Source: Alphaproteobacteria bacterium
GTDB lineage: Bacteria; Pseudomonadota; Alphaproteobacteria; CAAHEQ01; UBA3637
NCBI GenBank assembly: GCA_015062245.1
Contig: SUVA01000007.1
Span: forward strand, 1 to 64,000
Reading direction: 5' to 3'
Length of the DNA: 64,000 nucleotides
Shown here piece by piece: positions 1-8,964 of the stretch. The notes beneath the pieces were generated by a model that did no database searches, was not told the DNA's origin, and saw only the letters and a list, made by a program, of their open reading frames with translations. A program made the position numbers and the translations under genes. How positions within the stretch are numbered: the first letter of the stretch is position 1; each line of letters starts with the position of its first letter.

Positions 1-27
1 ATTCTGAATGGGCGAGCCCATTTCAAA

Positions 28-91
28 ATGACAAATACAGTTTAACCCACTGTATTTGTCATACAGTGGGTCGGTTGTGCATGCGCACAAC
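28..91. repeat. Cluster of perfect inverted repeats
   Basis: ATGACAAATACAGT-N7-ACTGTATTTGTCAT (28-62), ACCCACTGTAT-N5-ATACAGTGGGT (45-71), GTTGTGC-ATGC-GCACAAC (74-91). Confidence 0.85.
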
Positions 92-237
92 TTAATATTC
101 AAAACTAAATGTGTGTGTGTGTGTGTACAAGGTTTCTTTATTTATACCTTTAACGCCTTTTAAACACATTTTAAATAGCCTCCAGTTTTTATCACTTATC
201 CCCACACTAGCATAATTTATCACCCTTGTCAAGCGGA

Positions 238-1539
238 TTATTTGATGATTTTTCCCGATAAAGCGGTTGCCGTGGCATCCGTTATTTTTACACGGACTAT
301 TTCACCCAGCTTGGATATCGGCGCACGCACGACGGTGCCTTGCATATAAGGGCTATATCCCAACAACTGCCCCCTCACCTTACCCCGTTCTGTCAGCAAA
401 ACATCCAATTCTTTACCAACGGTCGCTTCATTAAAGGCCCGTTGTTGTGATAATAAAAGTTTTTGCAATTTCATCAAACGTTTTGTTTTGACAGCTTCAT
501 CAATTTGATTTTTCATCAAACTGGCCGGTGTGCCGGGGCGTGTGCTGAATTTAAAGGAAAAAGAGCTGGCATATTTAACACGTTCCACCAAAGCCAAGGT
601 TTGCTCAAAATCGTCTTCTGTTTCACCAGGGAATCCCACAATAAAGTCCGATGAAATGGCAATATCGGGACGAGCCAAACGAAAATCATTTACAATCTTT
701 TCATATTCCGCCACCGTATATTGGCGATTCATAGCCTTTAAAACCCTGTCAGATCCTGATTGAATCGGTATGTGAATATAGGGCATCAATTTTTTAACCT
801 TAGCATGGGATTGAATCAGATTTTGTGTAATCTTACTGGGGTAAGAGGTCGTATAGCGAATACGCTTCAACCCCCGAATTTTGGCAATATCCTGAATTAA
901 ATCACCCAAATCACGCCCTTTATCACCATGCCAACAATTGACATTTTGTCCCAACAGCATAATTTCTTTTGCACCTAATTTGACCAATTGTTTGGCCTCT
1001 TTGATAATCTCATCTGACGAACGGGAATATTCACAACCCCGGGTATAAGGCACCACACAATAGGAACAAAAATTGTCGCACCCTTCCTGAATGGCCAAAA
1101 AGGCGTTGGCTGAACTTTTTTGTGGTTCAGGCAATGAATCAAATTTGGATTCAGCCGGAAATTGAGCCACTATCTTGCGCCCTTTTTGACGATTATACTG
1201 TGTTACCAATTGTGGTAATTCGTGATAACTTTGCGGTCCCAAAGCAATATCAATCATAGGACTGCGTTTTAAAATTTCGGCCCCATCCGCCTGAACCACA
1301 CAACCAGCCACCACAATTAAAGCATTTTTCTTTTTTATTTGATTTAAGCGCCCCAATTCGGAAAACAGCTTTTCACTGGCCTTTTCACGAATATGGCAGG
1401 TGTTAATCAAGATGATATCTGCCGACTCGGGCTTTTGGGTTTCAGTATATCCCAACACCATCAAAGCATCACGCATACGGTTTGAATCGTAGACATTCAT
1501 TTGACAGCCAAATGTTTTTATATATATTTTTTTTGTCAT
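238..1539 (-). CDS. miaB: tRNA-2-methylthio-N6-dimethylallyladenosine synthase MiaB
   Basis: KTFGCQMNVYDS start, radical-SAM motif EGCDNFCSYCVVPYTRG, TRAM-like C-terminus. Confidence 0.97.
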   Translation of the reverse strand: MTKKIYIKTFGCQMNVYDSNRMRDALMVLGYTETQKPESADIILINTCHIREKASEKLFSELGRLNQIKKKNALIVVAGCVVQADGAEILKRSPMIDIALGPQSYHELPQLVTQYNRQKGRKIVAQFPAESKFDSLPEPQKSSANAFLAIQEGCDNFCSYCVVPYTRGCEYSRSSDEIIKEAKQLVKLGAKEIMLLGQNVNCWHGDKGRDLGDLIQDIAKIRGLKRIRYTTSYPSKITQNLIQSHAKVKKLMPYIHIPIQSGSDRVLKAMNRQYTVAEYEKIVNDFRLARPDIAISSDFIVGFPGETEDDFEQTLALVERVKYASSFSFKFSTRPGTPASLMKNQIDEAVKTKRLMKLQKLLLSQQRAFNEATVGKELDVLLTERGKVRGQLLGYSPYMQGTVVRAPISKLGEIVRVKITDATATALSGKIIK

Positions 1540-2267
1540 TTTGTTTTTCTTGAATCCTTTTTACGTTGAATATATTCTTCCATTTTCTTTTTTAATTCTT
1601 CCATTGCCTGTTTTTGAGTTTGAGGCGATTTCAGGCGTTTTTCCATATCTGGATACTCATCCGAAGACAAGACTTCACGAGCCGTTTGAAGCAACTTGCG
1701 GATTTTAAACTGAGATGCCTGTTTCATGGCTTCTTTTTTTACATCTTCCGGAATTTCGTAATTTCTTAAAAGAGTCAACGTCTTAGCCGGTGCAGAACGA
1801 ACCAAACTGGGGTAATACCATTTTTTATCAGGTGATTCTGATGCCAATTTTAGCAAAGCATAAGGGTGCATAAAAAAATCATCAAAGCGTTTTACAAAGC
1901 TGTCATCAGAGGTTGGAGAAACATTGATGTAATGTTTCAAAAGCCTTTCCATCGCCTTTGGGCTTTTGGTTGCCCGTATCAAACTTTCGGCAACGGCAAC
2001 TTGGGCCTCTGCATTACCGTTTTCGGCTGATAGTTGATAATAATACAAGGATTGATTAGGGTCTTTTTCCAAACCAAATTCACCACGCACATAAGCTCTA
2101 GCTAACTTCATTTGTGATTCATCATCATTATAATTGATGGCGCAGTTTGTTAAAAAAGAAAGGGCCGCCTGTTCATTTCCTTGTTTGATAAAACGATCAG
2201 CCAAAGGACAGTAGGCATTGGCCGAAAAAGAAAACAACAAATAAGTAAAAAGAATTATTTTTCGCAT
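1536..2267 (-). CDS. Exported Sel1/TPR-like repeat protein
   Basis: Signal peptide MRKIILFTYLLFSFSANA; ARAYVRGEFGLEKDPNQSLYYYQLSAENGNAEAQVAVAESL resembles Sel1 repeats; SD GGAGG before ATG at 2267. Confidence 0.75.
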   Translation of the reverse strand: MRKIILFTYLLFSFSANAYCPLADRFIKQGNEQAALSFLTNCAINYNDDESQMKLARAYVRGEFGLEKDPNQSLYYYQLSAENGNAEAQVAVAESLIRATKSPKAMERLLKHYINVSPTSDDSFVKRFDDFFMHPYALLKLASESPDKKWYYPSLVRSAPAKTLTLLRNYEIPEDVKKEAMKQASQFKIRKLLQTAREVLSSDEYPDMEKRLKSPQTQKQAMEELKKKMEEYIQRKKDSRKTK

Positions 2268-3112
2268 GTAACCTCCATCCATTGAATACCGTCAGGTGCC
2301 GGTATGTAAGTGCTGTAAAAAGATTTTTCACCATACGGTTCAATCAATTCTTTTGAAAAATAGATTTCCTTTTGGAATAAAATATTCCCTTTTGGGTCAT
2401 AGGCCTTTGCATAAACAACATCAGGCATTATCTGAGCCACATCCGTATCATTATGTATTTTGCCTTCTATTAAAACTTGTTTTTCCTGCGGTGTTGTTTG
2501 ATATCTGAAATGAACAGAGCTGAAACTAAACGGCAAAACCTTTTCATACGCAGGAACTTGTTTTAAATCAATACGTTCATTCAATGATGTATCTTCATCA
2601 AATAAAGGAATTTCAACTATACCCCGATTGGCTTGCTCTGTTTCGGCGTTTTTTTGTTCTTTTTGAACATCAAAATCTGAGGATTTGACTTCATCTTTTT
2701 TCATTAAAATACGACTCGTTTTAATTTTGTATTGATTTATATCAGAAAAAGCTATATCACGATATAACCAAAAACCCACGACCAAAACAACCAACAAAAC
2801 AGCCAACAACAAAGTCAAAAGCCAAGAATGAGTTTTTTGAGTTTCTATTGGTTTTAAAGGATGAAAAACCTCCGGCAATTGCGTTTCAATCACTATTTTT
2901 TCTTTTCTTTCAATAACCTCTGTTTCTTTTAAAATGGCATCCTCTGGCTCTTGTAACAGATTAGAAAACGATTCGTTTTGCACCAATACTTCTTCTTTTT
3001 CAAAATGAAAGACATGCTGACAGGCTGAACATTGCACTTTTTGCCCGTTTTTTAAGGTAATTTCGGCCGGAATTTGGTATTTTGCAGCACATTTTGGACA
3101 AATAACAAACAT
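2255..3112 (-). CDS. MJ0042-type zinc-ribbon protein with single TM helix (DUF3426-like)
   Basis: MFVICPKCAAKYQIPAEITLKNGQKVQCSACQHVF zinc ribbon; TM segment LLTLLLAVLLVVLVVGFWLY; start trimmed to 3112. Confidence 0.85.
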   Translation of the reverse strand: MFVICPKCAAKYQIPAEITLKNGQKVQCSACQHVFHFEKEEVLVQNESFSNLLQEPEDAILKETEVIERKEKIVIETQLPEVFHPLKPIETQKTHSWLLTLLLAVLLVVLVVGFWLYRDIAFSDINQYKIKTSRILMKKDEVKSSDFDVQKEQKNAETEQANRGIVEIPLFDEDTSLNERIDLKQVPAYEKVLPFSFSSVHFRYQTTPQEKQVLIEGKIHNDTDVAQIMPDVVYAKAYDPKGNILFQKEIYFSKELIEPYGEKSFYSTYIPAPDGIQWMEVTCEK

Positions 3113-3202
3113 TTTTCTTTCCCTTTTTTCAAAAATAGTGTACATAGAGTATATACATTTTTTAAAAAAAAGATGCAACAATTTTTATTAAAGGGAGTAA
3201 AA

Positions 3203-3934
3203 ATGATACCAAATGAAAGTTTATCACCCGTTGTCGCCGAATTTAACGGCGTCTCATTCCGATACAAAGCGGGAACAGATGTATTAAAAGATTTACATTT
3301 TTCACTGGCGCCAGGGTCTTTTCATTTTTTAACCGGTGAAAGCGGTGCCGGTAAAACATCTCTGCTCAGCCTTTTATATTTGGATCATTTACCCAGCAAA
3401 GGGCGTATGCGTTTATTCGGACAAACGGTTGATTCTTTAAAACGATCCGAAAAAGCCCAAATGAGAAGACAAATCGGTGTTGTTTTCCAAGATTATCGCC
3501 TGTTGGACCACTTAAACGCCTTTGACAATGTCGCTTTACCATTAAGAATTATCGGCGAAAAAGAAAGCGACATCAGAAAACACGTTTCTGAATTATTATC
3601 TTGGGTCGGTTTGGAAAAACAAATGCGTTCCTATCCGGCTGAATTGTCGGGAGGTGAACAACAGCGTATTGCTATTGCTCGGGCTGTTATTCATAAACCA
3701 TCTTTATTATTGGCCGATGAACCGACGGGAAATGTGGATGATGCGATGGCGCAACGATTGCTATATCTGTTTTTGGAATTAAATAAATTGGGAACAACCG
3801 TTGTGGTGGCCACACACAATGAAGGTCTGATTCAAAAATTTCCATTCCCTCGCCTGCATTTAAGCAAAGGTCAGATTCACTTAACGGTTCCCAAAAACAC
3901 CAAAGCTGAAACAAAAGGAGAAAAAAATGTCTAA
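3203..3934 (+). CDS. ftsE: Cell division ATP-binding protein FtsE
   Basis: Walker A GESGAGKTS, signature LSGGEQQR, Walker B LLLADEPTGNVD; followed by ftsX; start trimmed to MIPNESLS. Confidence 0.92.
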   Translation: MIPNESLSPVVAEFNGVSFRYKAGTDVLKDLHFSLAPGSFHFLTGESGAGKTSLLSLLYLDHLPSKGRMRLFGQTVDSLKRSEKAQMRRQIGVVFQDYRLLDHLNAFDNVALPLRIIGEKESDIRKHVSELLSWVGLEKQMRSYPAELSGGEQQRIAIARAVIHKPSLLLADEPTGNVDDAMAQRLLYLFLELNKLGTTVVVATHNEGLIQKFPFPRLHLSKGQIHLTVPKNTKAETKGEKNV

Positions 3935-4817
3935 ACGTGATGCTTTCTTATTTGCCAATGATTCCACACGTTTTTATTTTCCGTGGATTTGTTTATTGAT
4001 GGTTTTTATCGGGACTTTATTATCCGGTATGGGATTGTTTGTTTATAATTCTTTGGACCGTTGGCATCAAGGGGTTTCCCAATCTTTAACCATTCAAATT
4101 AACACCTATGATGAAAACGGCGTTTATCGTCAAGATGAAATACCCGTGGATGTTGAAAAGGTCTTATCAATCGTTCGCACAACCCCCGGTGTTAAAGAAG
4201 CCAGTGTCTTAAATGAACTGCAAATGGCTGAGTTGATGGCACCGTGGATTGGGGCAGATGTCAGCATTTCGGATTTACCTTTACCAAAACTGATTGATGT
4301 GGCTATTGATCCTGAAAATCCACCATTTTTGGAACAATTAAAAATGGATTTAAATGTTCAAGTACCCAATGCCACCATGGACAGCCATCGAATTTGGTTA
4401 TCACAATTGGTTAAAATGTCTAACCGAATTTTACAGTTGATTGGCGCTATTTTAATTTTATTGATAATAACGGTTATTTTTACGGTTGGCTATACGACCC
4501 GTGCCAATTTAAAAATTCAAGAACCGATTATCCGTTTGGTTCATATGATGGGCGCCAAAGATTTATATATCACAAACAGATATGCCTGGCGAACATTAAA
4601 AAGAGCCTTTACAGGTGGTTTTATCGGCTTTGCCTGTGCCAGTCCGATTTTATTTGGTTTAATGTGTTGTTTTGGCGGTATGTCTGATACAATTTTTGTT
4701 ACCAATCTTTTGTGGGAACAATGGGTGTTCTTGGCTGTTTGTCCTATCGTTATCGCTTTGGTCGCCTTTATAACAACGTTTAAAACAGTAATGGGATATT
4801 TAAAAAGATTTGTATGA
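3927..4817 (+). CDS. ftsX: Cell division protein FtsX (permease)
   Basis: Multi-TM protein coupled to ftsE; FtsX-like ectodomain and VRLVHMMGAKDLYI motif. Confidence 0.9.
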   Translation: MSKRDAFLFANDSTRFYFPWICLLMVFIGTLLSGMGLFVYNSLDRWHQGVSQSLTIQINTYDENGVYRQDEIPVDVEKVLSIVRTTPGVKEASVLNELQMAELMAPWIGADVSISDLPLPKLIDVAIDPENPPFLEQLKMDLNVQVPNATMDSHRIWLSQLVKMSNRILQLIGAILILLIITVIFTVGYTTRANLKIQEPIIRLVHMMGAKDLYITNRYAWRTLKRAFTGGFIGFACASPILFGLMCCFGGMSDTIFVTNLLWEQWVFLAVCPIVIALVAFITTFKTVMGYLKRFV

Positions 4818-5395
4818 AAAAACTTAAATACACCTTTATTCAATACACAATGATTACTGCCATATCGGTATGGGTTATATTGTTTTTATTGTTTTTTCTG
4901 ACAACCGTTTATTTTAAATATACCCCCTTACAACAATCGGATGCCGTTGTTGTATTGACCGGCGGAAAGGACCACAGAATTTTACAGGCTATCGAATTAC
5001 TATCCCAAAATTACGGCCAAAAATTGTTCATTTCCGGTGTGAATAAAATTGTTGAGCCAAGTGAAATTTTAAAAGACGCCCCAAATGAATTACATCCCTA
5101 TATTGATTTGGGATATATGGCCCAAGATACACATACAAATGCATTAGAGGTTTCCCTATGGGTACAACAAAATAATATTCATTCCATCATTTTGGTCACC
5201 AGCTTTTACCATATGCCACGCAGTTTATTGGAATTAAAAAAGCGCTTACCGAAATTAAAAATTATCCCCTATTCCATTTACCCCAAAGAGTTTGACGAAT
5301 CAACCTCTTGGTTACATCAACGATATTCATGGCATTTGTTTTTGGAATACCATAAATTTATCGCAACTTTTTTTCAACATTTAATCAAAGGATAA
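4814..5395 (+). CDS. YdcF/DUF218 family membrane protein
   Basis: DAVVVLTGGKDHRILQAIELL; TSFYHMPRS; position after ftsX. Confidence 0.88.
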   Translation: MKKLKYTFIQYTMITAISVWVILFLLFFLTTVYFKYTPLQQSDAVVVLTGGKDHRILQAIELLSQNYGQKLFISGVNKIVEPSEILKDAPNELHPYIDLGYMAQDTHTNALEVSLWVQQNNIHSIILVTSFYHMPRSLLELKKRLPKLKIIPYSIYPKEFDESTSWLHQRYSWHLFLEYHKFIATFFQHLIKG

Positions 5396-5398
5396 AAA

Positions 5399-6115
5399 AT
5401 GAGAACATTAAAATCTATTTTATTTTTACCAATTTTATGGTTGGAAAGCTTGTTTATTTTCATCATCTTTTTGCCGGTCTTATTTATGCCATTAAAGGTG
5501 GCCTATTGGATGCCGGTGGCTTGGACATGGACGGTTCGCTGGTCTTTGCGTTTTGTCGGTATTAAAATAAAGGTGGAAGGGTTGGAAAATCTGCCCAAAA
5601 AACAAGGCTATATTGTGGCTTCCAAGCACCAATCAGCAATGGAAACATTGTTGTTTCATACAATGGTGCCCAATGTCTTTTATATTTTCAAAAGATCATT
5701 GTTATGGTTGCCCTTGGCTGGTCTTTATGCATTGAAAACAGGCTGTATCCCCATTGACCGTGCAGGTGGTGCCAAAACAATGCGTATGATGTTAAAACGG
5801 GCTCAGGGCAAATTGGCCATGGGCAGAAATTTAATTATTTTCCCCGAAGGCACCCGCACAAAACCCGGTGAAAAAATTGATTATCATCCTGGAATTGCTT
5901 TTTTGTATGATAATTGTAAAGTCCCTGTTGTCCCTGTGGCATTGAACAGCGGTGTATTTTGGCCCAAAAACAAGGTTATGAAATACCCGGGAACAGTTGT
6001 TGTGCGTTTTTTACCGCCCATTGAACCCGGGATGGAAAAGCGGGCCTTTTTAAATAAGTTACAAAATGAAATTGAAAAAGAACAACAAACATTACAAAGC
6101 GAGTGGAAAAAATAA
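5399..6115 (+). CDS. plsC: 1-acyl-sn-glycerol-3-phosphate acyltransferase (PlsC family)
   Basis: SKHQSAMETL (HxxxxD-like block), IIFPEGTRTKPG, VPVVPVALNSG. Confidence 0.92.
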   Translation: MRTLKSILFLPILWLESLFIFIIFLPVLFMPLKVAYWMPVAWTWTVRWSLRFVGIKIKVEGLENLPKKQGYIVASKHQSAMETLLFHTMVPNVFYIFKRSLLWLPLAGLYALKTGCIPIDRAGGAKTMRMMLKRAQGKLAMGRNLIIFPEGTRTKPGEKIDYHPGIAFLYDNCKVPVVPVALNSGVFWPKNKVMKYPGTVVVRFLPPIEPGMEKRAFLNKLQNEIEKEQQTLQSEWKK

Positions 6116-7200
6116 TGCTGACCCCAAAAAATGTTTTAAGCCTGCACACAGAAAGTACCGTTCAAAATGTGGCTTTGGCCTTAACCGAAACGGATGGGGT
6201 GGATATTTTTAATATCCCAAAAACTTTTCGCCGTCCGTTTGATTTGGAATTAAAAGAGCTTTTATGGGCATTAGAAGAAAAAGACTTAAACGACAAAGAA
6301 AAAATAAAACAACTGAATGATAAAGTAACGGATTTTTTTATATCTCTTTTGCGGGAAGCTTTTGATTTATATCCCGATATAAAAGTCGATTATATCAGTA
6401 TTTCGGGCCATTTTGCCCATTTATCGGCCAAAGATAAATATGCATTGGAATTGGGCGATTTTCAAAAAATTGCCGATACTTTTAAAATCCCCGTCGTGGG
6501 GCATTTTGTTCAATCTGATTTAAATGCGGGTGGAACAGGTTCGCCTTTACTTTCTGTATTTTGGCAATCCATGACAAAGGAATTGGAAAAACCGTTGGGC
6601 GTTATCGGATTGGGTGGTGTATTAAAACTGACTTATATCGGCCCTGATGGAGAATTGGGCGCCTGTGATATTGGGGTCGGCTTGACTTTATTGGAAAAAT
6701 GGATGGCACGTCACAGTATGCAAAACCAAGATGAAGACGGTTTATTATCCGCCGGTGGCAAAACGGATGAACGTGTCTTAAAGGCATTGATGAATCATCC
6801 GTTTTTATCACAACCACCGCCAAAGGCCGTTCATCGTAATGATTTTGATGAACTTTTGGAACAAGTTGAAGGACTTTCTTTACAAGACGGGTGCGCCACT
6901 TTAACCTCATTTATTGTGGAACAAATTGCCCAATCAGCCAACTTTTTTGAAGAAAAAATTGAACATTGGCTGTTTATCGGTGCGGGGCGAAAAAATGCAA
7001 CCTTGATGCTGGCATTACAGCAAAGATTAAAGAATGTTTATATTGCCGAAGATGTTTTACCGTTTCACAGCCATTTAAACGCTGTCGGTTATTCATTTTT
7101 GGGCGCCCGAACGGCATCAGGGTTGCCGATATCCCTACCCTCCACCACCGGCACAGACGAAGCCGTCCCCTGTGGCAATATCTTTTATCCAAACGTTTAA
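6115..7200 (+). CDS. anmK: Anhydro-N-acetylmuramic acid kinase homologue with degenerate active-site motifs
   Basis: Whole-length AnmK architecture (LGDFQKIADTFKIPVVGHF, FLSQPPPKAVHRNDFD, FIGAGRKNATLM, SLPSTTGTDEA) but the N-terminal MSGTSxDG motif is not present. Confidence 0.75.
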   Translation: MLTPKNVLSLHTESTVQNVALALTETDGVDIFNIPKTFRRPFDLELKELLWALEEKDLNDKEKIKQLNDKVTDFFISLLREAFDLYPDIKVDYISISGHFAHLSAKDKYALELGDFQKIADTFKIPVVGHFVQSDLNAGGTGSPLLSVFWQSMTKELEKPLGVIGLGGVLKLTYIGPDGELGACDIGVGLTLLEKWMARHSMQNQDEDGLLSAGGKTDERVLKALMNHPFLSQPPPKAVHRNDFDELLEQVEGLSLQDGCATLTSFIVEQIAQSANFFEEKIEHWLFIGAGRKNATLMLALQQRLKNVYIAEDVLPFHSHLNAVGYSFLGARTASGLPISLPSTTGTDEAVPCGNIFYPNV

Positions 7201-7210
7201 TTTTAAAATA

Positions 7211-7238
7211 TCAGCCCCTTGGGATTCAAGGGGCTGTA
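7211..7238. terminator. Bidirectional intrinsic terminator between convergent genes
   Basis: CAGCCCCTTG-GGATT-CAAGGGGCTG perfect 10-bp stem. Confidence 0.75.
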
Positions 7239-7256
7239 TTTAAAAAGCCGAGAACT

Positions 7257-8453
7257 CTACCGACACAAGGCGTACGGGTTGGTGTAGGCGCGCTCGAGGC
7301 TGCCGACGGCACCACTGCCGAGGTACACGAGACGCTGGTTGCAGGATTTTCCCGTATAGTTATCCGCTAACCAAACATAACCAGATGTTCCAAGGGCACC
7401 TGTGTTCGTCAGGATAGCCGCATTTGTCGCTGAACAATCGCTATCGGATCCGCCATTGCAAATACAAGGTTTCGTTGCGTAATTTGAGTGTGTCTTATCA
7501 AAAGAACATGCTACATTCGTGCCACTGTCCACCAGCCCTAAATCAGCCATCGTCACAAGTTGTTTTTTATCGTGTGCTTCACAGAAGTTCACCGCACTCC
7601 ACCAGTTCATCTCACCACCCTTATACACCGTCAAATCCCCTTTGGGAAGGGTTAATGTATAGGGCGTCAATGCCCCCTTATCCGTACACGTTCCACCCGT
7701 CGGACCACTGCAATTACCGGCATCAGAGAACTTACAATATTTTGTTGTATCCACATTGCCTTCCGCATCCTTACAATCACTGTTCTTTGTGCATTCCCCA
7801 TCTTCCCCACTTGGTTCGGTGCAGGCGTATGTTGAGGTATCAGCCCCCTGTGTACAATACGTCCCTTCGGCGCAACATTGTGTGCCACATACGAACAATC
7901 CTGTTGAACACTTACATTCCCCATGGAAACACGTTAGTCCGTCTTCGCATATCACATCCGCACAGGCGGGGTCTGGTCCTGTCGGGCTTTTTTCGCCTTC
8001 GGCCTCTGTGGTCGCCAGATTCTTGTAATAGGTTATGGTGGCGGTTGTACCATCACATGTTGCTTCACGCACCATACCGCCCGCCATCTTTTCCAATTGA
8101 GTGCAAGCCCCTGAATCCACATTTTCAATTGTAATAGAAAAGCCTTTTCCGTCCAAAGCATCGGTAACGGATGTGGAAAAACTTCCATAACTGCTGTTGC
8201 CAAAAGATGTGATTGTTTGGGGTAAAGTGCCATTATTGGTCATAGCCTGTGCCGATATGGTGGTAGCCAGCATACTGGCCTGATGTAATAACTCATTCGC
8301 TTTGTGTTTTTCCACCGCTTTGGAATAGGCGGATATACCACCCACACTCAATACGCCGATAATCGCCAGCACGCCCAGCATTTCAACCATACTGCGCCCC
8401 CGTTGGCTTCTTTTATTGTTTTTGTTTGTTTTATTTTTTACCATTACTGACAT
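7257..8453 (-). CDS. Prepilin-like N-terminus, Cys-rich middle, C-type-lectin-like C-terminus; putative hypervariable (DGR-target-like) protein
   Basis: GRSMVEMLGVLAIIGVLSVGGISAYSKAVEKHKANELLHQASMLA; Cys-rich middle; C-term WWSAVNFCEAHDKKQLVTMADLG...YVWLADNYTG...VYLGSGAVGSLERAYTNPYALCR. Confidence 0.8.
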   Translation of the reverse strand: MSVMVKNKTNKNNKRSQRGRSMVEMLGVLAIIGVLSVGGISAYSKAVEKHKANELLHQASMLATTISAQAMTNNGTLPQTITSFGNSSYGSFSTSVTDALDGKGFSITIENVDSGACTQLEKMAGGMVREATCDGTTATITYYKNLATTEAEGEKSPTGPDPACADVICEDGLTCFHGECKCSTGLFVCGTQCCAEGTYCTQGADTSTYACTEPSGEDGECTKNSDCKDAEGNVDTTKYCKFSDAGNCSGPTGGTCTDKGALTPYTLTLPKGDLTVYKGGEMNWWSAVNFCEAHDKKQLVTMADLGLVDSGTNVACSFDKTHSNYATKPCICNGGSDSDCSATNAAILTNTGALGTSGYVWLADNYTGKSCNQRLVYLGSGAVGSLERAYTNPYALCR

Positions 8454-8500
8454 GTTTTTCCCCTTTCGTTAAATGTTATTCAGACAGTGATATTTTGATG

Positions 8501-8537
8501 CAAAAAAACACGTGTTGAGTTTATCCCAAACACGTGC
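8501..8537 (-). terminator. Intrinsic terminator downstream of the small peptide ORF
   Basis: Minus strand CACGTGTT...AACACGTG followed by TTTTTTT. Confidence 0.65.
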
Positions 8538-8563
8538 GATTAAAACAATCATTTGAGTTTTGA

Positions 8564-8650
8564 TTATTTGGCAATACCCCCCCCCACGATATTTTCGTTA
8601 TTTTTCAATAACTTAAACGTGGATATTAAAGCTTTTTCAGAAAAAGTCAT
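8564..8650 (-). CDS. Candidate 28-aa small peptide MTFSEKALISTFKLLKNNENIVGGGIAK
   Basis: Strong SD GAAAGGGG 9 nt before ATG, candidate promoter TTGACT-N17-TATGGT (8676-8704), terminator downstream; contains a G9 tract. Confidence 0.45.
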   Translation of the reverse strand: MTFSEKALISTFKLLKNNENIVGGGIAK

Positions 8651-8780
8651 TTTGTTTTCCCCTTTCTGGGAATACACCATACTACATTATAAAATATCAG
8701 TCAAGAATTTTTTATTTGATTTTTATTTTATTTTTTTTATACTATTTTATGCAGTCTAATTTCAAATGAAAGGAAATAAA

Positions 8781-8933
8781 ATGAAATTGTTAAAATTATC
8801 TTTGGCTTTGGCCGGTATGTTGGCTTTGTCCGCTTGTATGGGTGTGCGTGGTTATCACGGCAATCAAAAGGTTTGCGAAAACCAAAGTTTCTTGGGTATT
8901 TCAATTATTGAAGTGCTTTCACCTTGTAAATAA
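8781..8933 (+). CDS. Small (50 aa) putative lipoprotein
   Basis: MKLLKLSLALAGMLALSACMGVRGYHGNQKVCENQSFLGISIIEVLSPCK; lipobox LSAC; SD AAAGGAAAT; terminator follows. Confidence 0.7.
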   Translation: MKLLKLSLALAGMLALSACMGVRGYHGNQKVCENQSFLGISIIEVLSPCK

Positions 8934-8936
8934 AGG

Positions 8937-8960
8937 AAGGGGCAATTTTGCCCCTTTATT
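8937..8960 (+). terminator. Intrinsic terminator
   Basis: AAGGGGC-AATTTT-GCCCCTT followed by T-rich tract. Confidence 0.65.
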
Positions 8961-8964
8961 TTAA

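Noticed and set aside
111-126. (GT)8 dinucleotide tract as phase-variable element
   Set aside because: Intergenic, not inside a reading frame, and downstream of miaB rather than in its promoter; no clear consequence
7212-7236. Hairpin after the candidate variable region as independent proof of a DGR
   Set aside because: Equally well explained as a bidirectional terminator between convergent genes; used only as weak support
7424-8134. 236-aa plus-strand ORF
   Set aside because: Antisense to the convincing prepilin-like Cys-rich gene; composition (His/Pro/Ser-rich) is a reading-frame shadow
8553-8759. 68-aa plus-strand ORF
   Set aside because: Very AT-rich, no SD, antisense to the better supported 28-aa peptide gene
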